Source: Roseococcus sp. SDR
GTDB taxonomy: Bacteria > Pseudomonadota > Alphaproteobacteria > Acetobacterales > Acetobacteraceae
Length of the DNA stretch: 64,000 nucleotides
Direction: 5' to 3'
Assembly: GCF_019083995.1 (NCBI RefSeq)
Contig: NZ_JAHRCU010000002.1
Coordinates: 186,001-250,000 of the forward strand
In this document: positions 44,357-54,496 of the stretch, piece after piece
Layout of the letters: each line of letters starts with the position of its first letter
How positions within the stretch are numbered: position 1 is the first letter of the stretch
Notes under the pieces: generated by a model
What the model was told of the DNA's origin: nothing
The model's database searches: none
What the model saw: the letters and a program-made list of their open reading frames with translations, nothing else
Translations under genes and position numbers: made by a program

Positions 44357-45334
44357 ATGGGCCACTCGCTTTCACGCCGCCACGCGCTCCTGGCCGGCGG
44401 CACCGTGCTCGCGGCACCGCATGTCGCCAGCGGCCAGGGCCGGTACCCGGAGCGTCCCATCCGCCTCATCATCCCCTGGGCGCCGGGCGGCAGCGCAGAT
44501 GCGCAGCTCCGCAGCCTGGGCGAGCAGGCCGGCCGCCTGCTGGGCCAGCCGGTCGTGGCCGAGAACCGGGGCGGCGCCGGCGGCACGCTGCACGCCGTGC
44601 ACATCGCGCGCGAGGCGCGGCCGGATGGCTACACCATCGGCCAGATGCACCTCTCGGTGATCCGCCGCCCCTTCCTGGTGCGCAATCCGCAATGGGACGC
44701 AACGACCGACTTCACCAATTTCATCGGGCTGAGCGGCTGGCTCTTCGGCGTGGCGGTCGCCACCAACAGCCGCTTCCAGACCTGGCAGGACATGATCGCC
44801 TATGCCCGCGCCAACCCCGGCAAGCTGAGCTTCGCGACCTCGGGCATCGCCACGACGAACCATCTGACGATGGAAGACATCATGGCGCGCGAGCGGATCG
44901 AGATGACGCATGTCACCTTCCGCGGCGCCTCCGAGGCGGTACCCCAGGTGCTGGGCGGGCAGATCGACATGATCGCCGACAGCAGCGTCTGGGCCGGGCC
45001 GGTGGAGGCGGGGCAGATGCGCCTGCTCAGCGTCTGGACGGCCGAGCGCGTGTCACGCTTTCCGAATGCGCCGACGCTGCGCGAGCTGGGCTATGACCTG
45101 GTGGTGACGTCCAACTACGGCCTTTGCGCGCCCCCGCGCATGGACCCGGGCATCGTCCGCCTGCTGCATGACGCCTTCCACACGGCGCTGATGAGCCCGG
45201 AGAACACGCGCGTGCGCAATCAGTTCGACATGCCGCTCGTCTACTACAACTCGGCCGACTACCAGGAATTCGTCGTGCAACGCGCCGCCTATGAGCGCGA
45301 AATGGTCACGAGGCTCGGCATCCGCATGGAATAG
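44357..45334 (+). CDS. Bug/TctC-family solute-binding protein, tandem copy A
   Basis: A 325-residue periplasmic protein with a twin-arginine-like start (SLSRRHALLAGG) and a GGGAGA site before ATG 44357. The pocket motifs are PIRLIIPWAPGGSADAQLRS and VVAENRGGAGGTLHAVHIAR, with ATSGIATTNHLTMEDIMARE later. The IPW-type first loop (Trp in place of Phe) is shared with the next gene, and the two clearly stem from a duplication, since SGIATTNHL and MEDI recur at matching places. No transporter membrane subunits are near. Two different but related carboxylate ligands are likely for the pair. Confidence 0.83.
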   Translation: MGHSLSRRHALLAGGTVLAAPHVASGQGRYPERPIRLIIPWAPGGSADAQLRSLGEQAGRLLGQPVVAENRGGAGGTLHAVHIAREARPDGYTIGQMHLSVIRRPFLVRNPQWDATTDFTNFIGLSGWLFGVAVATNSRFQTWQDMIAYARANPGKLSFATSGIATTNHLTMEDIMARERIEMTHVTFRGASEAVPQVLGGQIDMIADSSVWAGPVEAGQMRLLSVWTAERVSRFPNAPTLRELGYDLVVTSNYGLCAPPRMDPGIVRLLHDAFHTALMSPENTRVRNQFDMPLVYYNSADYQEFVVQRAAYEREMVTRLGIRME

Positions 45335-45367
45335 CGTGGCTTCGCGTTCAGGGAGGAAACGATAAGA

Positions 45368-46336
45368 ATGACGATCCAACGCCGCGCGCTGCTCGGCGCG
45401 CTCGCCGCATCCCCGCTCGCCGCCCCGGCGCTGGCCCAGGGGCGCTACCCGAACCGCAGCATCCGCTTCCTCATCCCCTGGCCGCCCGGCGGCAGCCTGG
45501 ACGCGCTGCACCGGCAGATGTTCGAGATCTTCCAGCGCGACACCGGGCAGAGCATCGTCATCGAGAACATGCCCGGCGCGCGCGGCACCCGCGCCGCCTT
45601 CTTCCTGACGCAGCAGGCGCGGCCCGATGGCTACACGCTGGCGCATCACCACCTCTCCATCCTGCGCCATCCCTTCCTGACGCGGCAGCCGACCTGGGAT
45701 CCGGTGACGGATTTCAGCTACATCATGCAGGTCACCGGCTTCGTCTTCGGCACCGCCGTGCGCGCCGATCGCGGCTGGAACACGTTTGACGACATGATCG
45801 CCGAGGCCCGCCGCCGCCCGGGCGAGCTGACCTATTCCACCTCCGGGATCGCCACCACCAACCACCTGGCGATGGAGGACATCCTGGCCCGGCGCGGCGT
45901 GCGGATGGAGCACATCCCGACGCGCGGCGCGCAGGAGGGGGTGACCATGCTGCTCGGCCGGCAGATCGACATCGTGGCCGATGCGCAATCCTGGCGGCCG
46001 CAGGTGGAGAGCGGCGAGTTCAAGCTGCTGAGCGCCTGGACGCCGACGCGCCTCGCCTCTGCGCCCAATGCGCCGACGCTGGTCGAACTGGGCCTCGGGC
46101 CGAGCGTGACCTCGCCCTACGGCATCGTCGGGCCCAAGGGTCTCGACCCGGAGATCGTGGACATCGTCCATCGCAGCCTCAAGAAGGCCTTCGAGGATGA
46201 GGCCAGCCAGGCGATCATGCGGCGCTGGGAAAACCCGAACGAGTATCTAGGCCCGCAGGCCTATCTCGAATTCGCGCGCGAGCGCGTGGCCTATGAGCGG
46301 GATACGGTCCGCCGCCTGAACCTCAGCATCGACTGA
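45368..46336 (+). CDS. Bug/TctC-family solute-binding protein, tandem copy B
   Basis: A 322-residue paralogue of the gene before it, starting 33 bp after it with a GGGAGGAAA ribosome site. Signal peptide MTIQRRALLGALAASPLAAPALAQ. Binding motifs IRFLIPWPPGGSLDALHRQ and VIENMPGARGTRAAFF; the Asn/Glu-rich second loop differs from copy A (RGTRAAF against GGTLHAV), pointing to a changed ligand. SGIATTNHLAMEDI is nearly identical to copy A. It precedes the D-aminopeptidase-like gene by 28 bp and may share its transcript, which would hint at a D-amino acid or peptide ligand; that is only inference. Confidence 0.83.
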   Translation: MTIQRRALLGALAASPLAAPALAQGRYPNRSIRFLIPWPPGGSLDALHRQMFEIFQRDTGQSIVIENMPGARGTRAAFFLTQQARPDGYTLAHHHLSILRHPFLTRQPTWDPVTDFSYIMQVTGFVFGTAVRADRGWNTFDDMIAEARRRPGELTYSTSGIATTNHLAMEDILARRGVRMEHIPTRGAQEGVTMLLGRQIDIVADAQSWRPQVESGEFKLLSAWTPTRLASAPNAPTLVELGLGPSVTSPYGIVGPKGLDPEIVDIVHRSLKKAFEDEASQAIMRRWENPNEYLGPQAYLEFARERVAYERDTVRRLNLSID

Positions 46337-46364
46337 AGCCCGCATCGGCGCGAGACTGCGCCCC

Positions 46365-47900
46365 ATGACGGACCGCCTCGACTCCTTGCTTGCAACGCTG
46401 CCCCGGGCCTATCCGGGCCCGGGCGGCGCCATCGCCGTGCTGCGCGCGGGCGAGGTGCTGACGCGCCACGCCTGGGGCTATGCCAATGCCGAACGTCGCA
46501 TCCCCTTCACCCCCGCCAGCCTGTTCCGCATGTGCTCCATCACCAAGCAGTTCACCTGCGGGGCGATGCTGGCGAGCGGAGCCGCGCTGGACGGGGCGGT
46601 GCGCGCGCGGCTGCGGTTGCTGGAGGGGGCTGCACCCGGCGCGCTCCACCTCGCGCACAACCAGTCCGGCCTGCGCGACTATTGGGCCGTCGCCATGCTG
46701 CTCGGCTCGCCGGCCGAGGCGCCCTTCGGCGATGCGGAGGCGACGCGCCTGATCGGTGCCACGCGGAGCCTGCAATTCACGCCGGGCACGCGCTTCTCCT
46801 ACTGCAACCAGAATTTCCGCCTCCTCTCCGATGCGCTGGAGTCGGAGACCGGCCGCTCCTTTGCGGAACTGCTGACGCAGCACCTGTTCCAACCGGCCGG
46901 CATGGCGACGGCCTTCCTCGCCGCCGACACGCGCGCCATGCCCGACGGCACGGAAGGCTATGAGGGCAGCGTCGCCACCGGCTTCCGCGCGGCGGAGAAC
47001 CGCATCCTCTGGACCGGCGATGCTGGGCTTGGCGCCAGCCTGGACGACATGATCGCCTGGGAACGCCATGTGGATGCCACGCGCGATGATCCGGCGGCGC
47101 TCTACACGCGGCTTTCAGCGCCCGTGACCTTCGCCGATGGCGCGCCGGCGCCCTACGGCTTTGGTCTCGCGCGCGGCCAGGAATTCGGCCGGGCCATCAC
47201 CGGCCATGGCGGCGCGCTGCGCGGCTGGCGCAGCCACCGCCTGCATGTGGCATCCGAGCGGATTTCCGTGGTGGTGCTGTTCAACCACATGGGCGATGCG
47301 GCCGGCGCCGCGCTGGACGCGCTCGCCGCCGTGCTGGGCGAGGAACGCCCGCAGCCCGACCCGGATCTGCCCGCGCCCGCTTGGCTCGGCAGCTATCGCG
47401 AGCCGGAGACGGGGCTGTCAGCCCGCATTGACCTCGCTGCCCCCGGCCAGATCCGGTTGCGCTTCGGCCAAGGGCCGGAGCGGCTGGACCTCCAGCCCAA
47501 TGGCTCGGCCGGCAGTGCCCGCACCCGGCTGCATATGGCGCCGGACGGGCTCTGGATGGAGCGCCCGCAGGAGAATTTCCGCTCGCGCCTCATCCCCTGC
47601 GAAGGAACGCCCGGCCTGGACATCGCCGGGCGCTATCACTGCGCGGAACTGGAGGCGGAGCTGCTCGTCACCACCGCGGGCGGCGTCGCCTATGGGGGAT
47701 TCTCGGGCGCGCTCGGCCAGGGACGGATGGAAATGCTGGAGCCGATCGGTCCCGACCTCTGGGCCCTGCCCTGCCCGCGCGCGCTGGACCATGCGCCGCC
47801 GGGTGACTGGACGCTGGCCTTTCGGCGCGAGGGTGGCGCGATCACCGGCTTGCGGGTCGGCTGCTGGCTGGCGCGCGGGCTGGACTATGCCCGTGCCTGA
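46365..47900 (+). CDS. Serine hydrolase of the D-aminopeptidase / class C beta-lactamase family
   Basis: A 511-residue enzyme close in length and pattern to the three-domain D-aminopeptidase DAP. The catalytic domain has the Ser-x-x-Lys motif in CSITKQFTCG, Tyr-x-Asn in FSYCNQNFRL, and the His-x-Gly motif in GHGGALRGW. After about residue 330 come two beta-barrel-like domains with strands such as IRLRFGQGPERLDL and WTLAFRREGG. No signal peptide is visible. DAP removes N-terminal D-residues from peptides, as in peptidoglycan recycling or D-peptide use. It converges on argF with a 6-bp gap. An esterase function is an alternative for this serine-hydrolase fold. Confidence 0.78.
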   Translation: MTDRLDSLLATLPRAYPGPGGAIAVLRAGEVLTRHAWGYANAERRIPFTPASLFRMCSITKQFTCGAMLASGAALDGAVRARLRLLEGAAPGALHLAHNQSGLRDYWAVAMLLGSPAEAPFGDAEATRLIGATRSLQFTPGTRFSYCNQNFRLLSDALESETGRSFAELLTQHLFQPAGMATAFLAADTRAMPDGTEGYEGSVATGFRAAENRILWTGDAGLGASLDDMIAWERHVDATRDDPAALYTRLSAPVTFADGAPAPYGFGLARGQEFGRAITGHGGALRGWRSHRLHVASERISVVVLFNHMGDAAGAALDALAAVLGEERPQPDPDLPAPAWLGSYREPETGLSARIDLAAPGQIRLRFGQGPERLDLQPNGSAGSARTRLHMAPDGLWMERPQENFRSRLIPCEGTPGLDIAGRYHCAELEAELLVTTAGGVAYGGFSGALGQGRMEMLEPIGPDLWALPCPRALDHAPPGDWTLAFRREGGAITGLRVGCWLARGLDYARA

Positions 47901-47906
47901 GCGGGT

Positions 47907-48853
<947 letters not shown>

Positions 48854-48857
<4 letters not shown>

Positions 48858-50056
48858 TTTGCGGCTGCCAGGGCTTCCGCGGGCGTGAGCGCCGTGCAGG
48901 CGCGGTCCAGCATGGCCAGGGCCTCATCGGCCTCGGCCTCGGTGATGATGAGCGGCGGCGCCACGCGCAGCACATTCATCCCCGCCGCCACCGTCAGCAG
49001 GCCTTCCTCGACGCATTGGGCCTGCATGGCGCCGTTGCTCACCTCGGGCACGAGGCGCAGGCCCAGCAGCAGGCCGGCGCCCTGCACGCCCTGGATGACG
49101 CGCGGATGGCGTTCGGCCAGCGCCAGCATGCCGCGCCAGAGATGGCGCGCCACGCGGTCCACCTGCTCCAGGAAGCCGGGCGCCAGCACCACGTCGAGCA
49201 CCGCATTGCCGGCGGCGCAGGCCAGCGGCCCGCCGCCATAGGTGGTGCCATGCGTGCCGGGCTTGAGGTGCTTGGCCACCGCTTCCTTGGCCATCACGGC
49301 ACCGAGCGGGAAGCCGCCGCCAATGCCCTTGGCCGAGGACATGACGTCAGGCTCGATGCCGGCCCATTGATGCGCCCAGAGCTTGCCCGAGCGGCCCATG
49401 CCGGTCTGCACCTCGTCCAGCGCCAGCAGCAGGCCGAACTCGTCGCAGACCGCGCGCAGATCGCGCAGGAAACGCAGATCAGCCGGGCGGACGCCGCCCT
49501 CGCCCTGCACCGGCTCGATCATGATGCCGGCGGTTTCGGGGGTGATGGCATCGCGCACGGCGTTCATGTTGCCGAAGGGCACGTGATCGAAGCCCTCGAC
49601 GGCCGGGCCGAAACCCGCCAGGTACTTCTCATTGCCCGTGGCGCTCAGCATCGCCAGCGTGCGGCCGTGGAAGGCACCCTCGAAGCAGATCATCCGGAAC
49701 TTCTCCGGATGGCCGTTCTCGGCGTGGTACTTCCGCACCGCCTTGACCATGCCCTCATTCGCCTCGGCGCCCGAGTTGCAGAAGAACACGCTGTCGGCGA
49801 AGGAGGCCGCGACGTGGCGCGCAGCCAGCTTCTCGGCCTGTGGCACGCGATAGAGGTTGCTGACGTGCATCACCCGCGCCGCCTGCTCGGCGATGGCCTT
49901 GACCAGATGCGGGTGGCCGTGGCCGAGCGAGGAGGTGGCGATGCCGGAGCCGAAATCGAGGAATCGTCGCCCCGCATCCGTCCACACATAGGCGCCTTCG
50001 CCCCGCTCGAAAGCGAGGTCGGCACGGTTGTAGGTCGGCATCAGGGCGGGGATCAC
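48854..50056 (-). CDS. argD: Acetylornithine aminotransferase
   Basis: A 400-residue PLP-dependent enzyme in the arginine pathway. It converts N-acetylglutamate semialdehyde to N-acetylornithine and may also act in lysine synthesis. The start is GTG 50056 ([13 protein letters not shown], as in homologues); ATG 50041 is the alternative. [13 protein letters not shown] opens the fold, [11 protein letters not shown] binds the cofactor phosphate, [14 protein letters not shown] contains the Asp near the pyridine nitrogen, and [14 protein letters not shown] holds the Schiff-base Lys. It is coupled to argF. Confidence 0.94.
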
Positions 50057-50078
50057 GCGGCAGCGCTCCTCTGGAGTG

Positions 50079-50103
50079 TTCCGCCTGCGACATGCGGGCG
50101 GAA
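50079..50103 (-). terminator. Hairpin between bamE and argD
   Basis: The 7-bp arms TTCCGCC and GGCGGAA face each other across an 11-nt loop in the argD leader, after the bamE stop. Without a T-run the role is uncertain: it could end bamE transcription or be part of the argD leader. Confidence 0.4.
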
Positions 50104-50159
50104 ACGGCCAGTGTGACGGAAAACCGCCAGGAATCAACCCTTGGCTGGCGAAAGCGACC

Positions 50160-50711
50160 TCAGCGGCCGCCGCCGGCCACGGGTCCGCCCGCGGGCAGGA
50201 TGCCCGCATTGCCGGCCGGGTTGGGGCCGATCCGGCCGACATTGCCGAACAGCGCCTGCATCAGCGTGCGCTCATTGCCCGGGCTCGGCGTCTCGCGCTC
50301 GACGAAGTTCACGCGGGGCATGTCGCCCTGCGTAAAGTCGAGCTGGCGGATCTCGGCGACGGTGCCGGCGGGATTGAAGTCGATGGCGACGACCCGCTGC
50401 GAGCGCAGCGCCATGCTGCGGGCGGGGCGCAGCTGCGTCACACCACTGATGTAGTACCAGCTGTTGTCCGAGAAGGTGCTGGTCTGGCTCGGGCTGCCCA
50501 GCAGGGCCTGCACATCGGCGCGCGTGGAAACGCCGGTGGTGATCTGCGCGATCTGGTCCTCCGTCACCGGGTGGCCACGGTTGACGATGGGCGTGGTGAA
50601 CACGTCGCGCGGCCGCTCGGGCATCGGCGGCAGATAGGAGCAGCCGGCCAGCGCCGGCAGCGCCAGGAGGGCCAGGATTCGGATGTTGACCAAGGCTGGG
50701 TGACGGGCCAT
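50160..50711 (-). CDS. bamE: Outer membrane assembly lipoprotein BamE
   Basis: The 183-residue lipoprotein is a small subunit of the BAM complex that inserts beta-barrel proteins into the outer membrane. The signal peptide ends in a lipobox (LPALAGCSYLP). The family core QIAQITTGVSTRADVQALLGSP, then FSDNSWYYISG and VVAIDFNPAGTVAEIRQLD, are characteristic. A Pro/Gly-rich tail of about 20 residues (ending PVAGGGR) extends beyond the domain. It is divergent from the bc1 chaperone gene, the usual arrangement in this group of bacteria. Confidence 0.9.
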   Translation of the reverse strand: MARHPALVNIRILALLALPALAGCSYLPPMPERPRDVFTTPIVNRGHPVTEDQIAQITTGVSTRADVQALLGSPSQTSTFSDNSWYYISGVTQLRPARSMALRSQRVVAIDFNPAGTVAEIRQLDFTQGDMPRVNFVERETPSPGNERTLMQALFGNVGRIGPNPAGNAGILPAGGPVAGGGR

Positions 50712-50800
50712 GTCCCGGGCTTAACGCCACCCTGCCCCCGTGGTCAATGCGCCTCGACGGCGCGCCGCGCCCGGAGGCTCTTGTCAGGATTTTCTGCATC

Positions 50801-51331
50801 ATGGGCCTTTTCGGCCTGTTCCGGCGCCGCCCGCATGAGCGGACCGGCTTCGAGCTCTACACGGCCGCGGTCGGCGCCGCCCGGACGCCCCGATTCTACG
50901 CCGAACTCGGCGTCCCCGACACGACAGCGGGGCGCTTCGAGCTGGTCTGCCTGCATGTGGGCCTGCTGATCCGCCGCCTGCGTGCCGCCACCGACAAGAC
51001 CGCCGATGCCCTGGGCCAGGCCGTGTTCGACGCGATGTTCGCCGACATGGACGTGAACCTGCGCGAGATGGGAATCGGTGACCTCAGCGTGGGCAAGCGC
51101 GTGAAGATGCTGTGGGAGGGCTTTCATGGCCGCGCCACGGCTTATGGCGAGGCGCTCGACGAGGCGGACATCGCCGCGCTGGCCGCCGCGCTGGAGCGCA
51201 ATATCTGGGTGAAGGAGCCGGCACCCGAGGGCGCCGCGCTGGAGTTGGCCCGCCATGCCGAGCGGCTCTCCACCCTGCTGGCCGGGCAGGATCTGGAGGC
51301 GATGCTGCGTGGCCAGGTGCGTTTCGCATGA
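50801..51331 (+). CDS. Ubiquinol-cytochrome c chaperone family protein (CBP3-like)
   Basis: A 176-residue protein from ATG 50801. The family sequence includes FYAELGVPDTTAGRFELVCLHVGLLIRRLR and the segment LGQAVFDAMFADMDVNLREMGIGDLSVGKRVK, which match bacterial relatives of mitochondrial Cbp3. Such proteins help assemble cytochrome b in complex III. The position between bamE and the DUF177 gene is conserved in Alphaproteobacteria. The stop overlaps the next start (ATGA), so the two genes are coupled. No membrane segment or signal is visible. Confidence 0.88.
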   Translation: MGLFGLFRRRPHERTGFELYTAAVGAARTPRFYAELGVPDTTAGRFELVCLHVGLLIRRLRAATDKTADALGQAVFDAMFADMDVNLREMGIGDLSVGKRVKMLWEGFHGRATAYGEALDEADIAALAAALERNIWVKEPAPEGAALELARHAERLSTLLAGQDLEAMLRGQVRFA

Positions 51332-51822
51332 GCACAGAGTTCAGCCACCGCCTGCCGCTCGCCCATGTGCCCGCCGCCGGCCAGCACCTCCGTCTCGAGG
51401 CCGGCCCGGCCGAGCGCGCGGCCCTGGCCCGCCGCTTCGACCTGATCAGCCTCGACAGCCTCATGGCCGATCTGCACCTCACCCCGGCGGATGAGGGCGC
51501 GGTCCAGGTCCGGGGCGAGCTGACGGCCGAGCTCGAGCAGGCTTGCGGCATCACCCTGGTACCCATCCGGCAATCCGTGCGCGAGGCGATCGCCTGGCGC
51601 CTGCTGCCCGAGGGCATGGAGCCCGCCGATGGCGAGGACGACCCGGACGATATCGAGACGGAGCAAGGCGTGGCCGACCTCGGCGAGGCGCTGGCGCAGC
51701 AGCTCTCGCTGGCGCTCGACCCCTATCCGCGGGCGCCCGGCGCCACCATGCCCGACACGGCGGAGGACGACGCTGCGCATAGCCCCTTTGCAAAGCTGTT
51801 GCGTCTGAAGCCGCAAGGGTAG
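51328..51822 (+). CDS. YceD/DUF177 family protein
   Basis: A 164-residue protein that is the usual neighbour of rpmF. The core has LRLEAGPAERAALARRFDL, followed by GAVQVRGELTAELEQACG with its single Cys, a stretch of acidic residues (DGEDDPDDIETEQG), and the GEALAQQLSLALDPYPRAPG block. DUF177 proteins have been linked to 23S rRNA maturation in some bacteria and plants. It is coupled to the chaperone gene by an ATGA overlap and precedes rpmF by about 156 bp. Confidence 0.88.
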   Translation: MSTEFSHRLPLAHVPAAGQHLRLEAGPAERAALARRFDLISLDSLMADLHLTPADEGAVQVRGELTAELEQACGITLVPIRQSVREAIAWRLLPEGMEPADGEDDPDDIETEQGVADLGEALAQQLSLALDPYPRAPGATMPDTAEDDAAHSPFAKLLRLKPQG

Positions 51823-51978
51823 GTTGCGCGAGGGGAAGAATGGGTGCTAATCGCGCTCCCTCCCTGCTGCCGCTTGCCCGCAGCGGCCGTACCTCCTTGG
51901 GCGCACCCCGCCCCCTCTCCTGCCAGGGCTGACCGGCACTCGTCCGGACGGCCCCCTATCTGTTGAAAGGCTGGCTCC

Positions 51979-52179
51979 ATGGCCGTCCCGAAGAAGAAAG
52001 TCTCCCCCTCCCGGCGCGGCATGCGCCGCAGCCACCTGGCGCTGGCGAAGGAAGGGCATGTCGAGTGCTCCAACTGCGGCGAGCTGAAGCGCCCGCACCA
52101 TGTCTGCCCCTCCTGCGGCCATTACGACGGCCGTGAGGTTGCGGCGGCCGATGCGCTGAAGGGCGTGGTTCGCGGCTAA
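51979..52179 (+). CDS. rpmF: 50S ribosomal protein L32
   Basis: A 66-residue ribosomal protein of the large subunit. [19 protein letters not shown] is the classical N terminus. The zinc-ribbon cysteines are all present (CSNCG and CPSCG), so it is the zinc-binding form. It lies ahead of plsX by 27 bp, matching the standard rpmF-plsX-fabH order. Confidence 0.96.
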   Translation: MAVPKKKVSPSRRGMRRSHLALAKEGHVECSNCGELKRPHHVCPSCGHYDGREVAAADALKGVVRG

Positions 52180-52206
52180 GCCGATGACGGGTGGGGCGAT
52201 CCGCGC

Positions 52207-53310
52207 GTGAACATGGCGGCACCCTCCGAGGGGGCTTTGCGGCGATTTTCCCTCGCCGTTGACGCCATGGGCGGCGACCACGCCCCCGACAGCGTCCTCG
52301 ACGGCCTGGAACTCGCGGCCGAACGGCACCCCAAGGCCCAGTTTCTGTTGGTGGGTGATGAAGCACGCCTGCGCGAGGCGCTGAAAAGCCGACCGCGCGC
52401 GGCCAAGCTCTGCGTCATCCGTCACGCACCAGACGCCATCCCGGGCGACATGAAGCCGACCATGGCGCTGCGCCAGGGTCGCAACTCCTCCATGCGCCTG
52501 GCCATTGACGCCGTGTCCAAGGGCGAGGCTGCGGGCGTCGTCTCCGCCGGCAACACCGGCGCGCTGATGGCGCTCGCCAAGATCGTCATCAAGACGATGC
52601 CCGAGATCGGCCGGCCCGCGCTCGCCGCCATCACGCCCTCGGCGCGGGGTGACGTGGTCATGTTGGACCTCGGCGCGAACATCCAGTGCGATGCCCGCAA
52701 CCTGGTCGAATTCGCCATCATGGGCGATGCCTTCGCCCGCGCCGTGCTCGGCCTCCCCAACCCCACCATCGGCCTTCTCAATGTCGGCTCCGAGGAGCTT
52801 AAGGGCGATGACCGCGTGCGCCAGGCGGCCGAGGTGCTCCGCGAGGGGCATGCCGGGATCAACTTCCACGGCTTCGTCGAAGGCCATGACATCGCCGCCG
52901 GCACGGTGGATGTCGTGGTGACGGACGGCTTCACCGGCAACGTGGCTCTCAAGACCGGCGAGGGCGCGCTGAAGCTGATGCGCGACCTGCTGCGCCAGGT
53001 CTTCACCTCCTCCATCCCGGCCCGCGCCGGCTACCTGCTCGCGCGCCCCGCGCTGGAGCGCCTGCGCGAATGGATGGACCCGCGCCGCTACAACGGCGCC
53101 ATCCTGCTCGGCCTCAACGGCGTCGTCGTGAAGTCGCATGGCGGAACGGACGCCACCGGCTTCGCCCATGCCATGGATGTGGCGATGGACATGGTGACGC
53201 ACGGCTTCACGCAGAATATCCGCGAGGGCCTCTCCCGCCTCGCCACCCATGCGCCGCCCATGACCAGCTCCGAGGCCGATGCGCCGGCCGTGACCGCCCA
53301 GCAGGACTGA
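52207..53310 (+). CDS. plsX: Phosphate acyltransferase PlsX
   Basis: The 367-residue peripheral membrane enzyme forms acyl-phosphate from acyl-ACP for phospholipid synthesis. Starting at GTG 52207, it has the family opening SLAVDAMGGDHAP, the SAGNTGALMALAK block, LDLGANIQCDARNLVEFA, VVVTDGFTGNVALKTGEG, and LLGLNGVVVKSHGG. Length and motifs are standard. It is followed by fabH after 6 nt. Confidence 0.95.
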   Translation: MNMAAPSEGALRRFSLAVDAMGGDHAPDSVLDGLELAAERHPKAQFLLVGDEARLREALKSRPRAAKLCVIRHAPDAIPGDMKPTMALRQGRNSSMRLAIDAVSKGEAAGVVSAGNTGALMALAKIVIKTMPEIGRPALAAITPSARGDVVMLDLGANIQCDARNLVEFAIMGDAFARAVLGLPNPTIGLLNVGSEELKGDDRVRQAAEVLREGHAGINFHGFVEGHDIAAGTVDVVVTDGFTGNVALKTGEGALKLMRDLLRQVFTSSIPARAGYLLARPALERLREWMDPRRYNGAILLGLNGVVVKSHGGTDATGFAHAMDVAMDMVTHGFTQNIREGLSRLATHAPPMTSSEADAPAVTAQQD

Positions 53311-53316
53311 TCCGCC

Positions 53317-54264
53317 TTGACGCTTCGTTCCGTGATCGCCGGTTGCGGCGGCTACCTGCCCCCGACCGTGCTCGACAACGCGGCGCTGGCCGCGCGCTAC
53401 GGCCTCGACACCAGCGACGAATGGATCCGCGAACGCAGCGGCATCACCCAGCGGCACCTCGCCGGCCCTGACGAGACCTGCGCCTCCCTCGGCGCGGCCG
53501 CTGCCCGCCAGGCGCTGGCCCATGCCGGGGCCGATGTGGCGGAGGTGGACGGCATCATCGTCGCCACCGCCACGCCCGACCACGCCTTCCCCTCCACCGC
53601 CGTCCGCATCCAGGCGCTGCTCGGCATGACGCGCGGCTTCGGCTTCGACGTCTCGGCCGCCTGCACCGGCTTCGTCTACGCGCTCTCCATCGCCGATGCG
53701 ATGATCCGCGCGGGCCAGGCGAAGTCCCTGCTCGTCATCGGCAGCGAGGTCTATTCGCGCATCCTCGACTGGACGGATCGCGGCACCTGCGTGCTCTTCG
53801 GCGATGGCGCGGGCGCCGTCCTGCTGCGCGCGGAGGAGGGCGAGCGCGGCGTGCTCTCCACCCACCTGCACGCCGATGGGCGGCATGGCGACATCCTGCT
53901 GGTCGAGGGCACGGCCGGCCCGCTGCGCATGGCGGGGCGCGAGGTGTTCAAGCACGCGGTGAACAAGCTCTCCAGCGTGGTGGACGAAGCTCTGGCGGCC
54001 AATGGGATCAGCCGCGAGGATGTGCAGTGGCTGGTGCCGCACCAGGCCAACATCCGCATCATCGAGGCGATGGGCAAGAAGCTCGGCCTGCCGCGCGAGC
54101 GCGTGGTGGTGACGGTGGATCGCCACGCCAATACCTCCGCCGCTTCCGTGCCGCTGGCCCTGGCCGAGGCGGTGCATGACGGCCGCATCCAGCGCGGCGA
54201 CCTCGTGCTGCTGGAAGCCATCGGTGGCGGCCTCACCTGGGGCGGGGCCTTGATCAGGTTTTGA
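53317..54264 (+). CDS. fabH: 3-oxoacyl-ACP synthase III
   Basis: The 315-residue enzyme begins fatty acid chains by condensing acetyl-CoA with malonyl-ACP. The start is a TTG at 53317. The catalytic Cys is at about residue 116 in DVSAACTGFVYAL, the His in VPHQANIRI and the Asn in RHANTSAASVPLAL complete the triad. The stop is followed within 1-2 nt by a hairpin repeat array, where ihfA would be expected in many relatives. Confidence 0.95.
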   Translation: MTLRSVIAGCGGYLPPTVLDNAALAARYGLDTSDEWIRERSGITQRHLAGPDETCASLGAAAARQALAHAGADVAEVDGIIVATATPDHAFPSTAVRIQALLGMTRGFGFDVSAACTGFVYALSIADAMIRAGQAKSLLVIGSEVYSRILDWTDRGTCVLFGDGAGAVLLRAEEGERGVLSTHLHADGRHGDILLVEGTAGPLRMAGREVFKHAVNKLSSVVDEALAANGISREDVQWLVPHQANIRIIEAMGKKLGLPRERVVVTVDRHANTSAASVPLALAEAVHDGRIQRGDLVLLEAIGGGLTWGGALIRF

Positions 54265-54265
54265 C

Positions 54266-54357
54266 GCCCTCAGGCGCCGGGCGCGCGCATCCGCGCGCGC
54301 TTGGCTTCGGAACGCTGAAGCGTTCCGGCTCGGCTATTCGCCTCGCATTCGTCGTTG
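54266..54357 (+). repeat. Hairpin repeat unit A behind fabH
   Basis: About 92 bp starting just after the fabH stop with GCCCTCAGGCGCCGGGCG. Hairpin 1 is GCGCGCGC-ATCC-GCGCGCGC (54281-54300, perfect 8 bp). Hairpin 2 is CGGAACGC-TGAA-GCGTTCCG (54308-54327, perfect 8 bp with tetraloop). A shorter third stem surrounds TATTC. The unit closes with GCATTCGTCGTTG, nearly the same as the copy behind lpdA. It is likely to act as a terminator or mRNA-end stabiliser. Confidence 0.82.
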
Positions 54358-54361
54358 TTGT

Positions 54362-54452
54362 CCCCTCAAGCGCCGGGCGGCCGCGTCCGCGGCCTCGGCT
54401 TCGGAACGCTGAAGCGTCCCGCCGGGCCTATTCGGTCCGGATTCTCGGATGG
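54362..54452 (+). repeat. Hairpin repeat unit B, directly following unit A
   Basis: A second unit starts CCCCTCAAGCGCCGGGCG. Hairpin 1 is GGCCGC-GTCC-GCGGCC, hairpin 2 is CGGAACGC-TGAA-GCGTCCCG with one mismatch, and the third is CCGGGCC-TATTC-GGTCCGG with a wobble pair. The order of stems matches unit A and the copy behind lpdA, while arm sequences vary, as expected when structure is what matters. Confidence 0.78.
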
Positions 54453-54496
54453 CGGCCGCAATCCGCTTGGGTCACTCTCCGGCGGGGCCCACGCCC

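Noticed and set aside
51847-54177. Open frame of 776 residues antisense to rpmF, plsX and fabH
   Set aside because: The plus-strand genes are certain; this frame is a composition effect.
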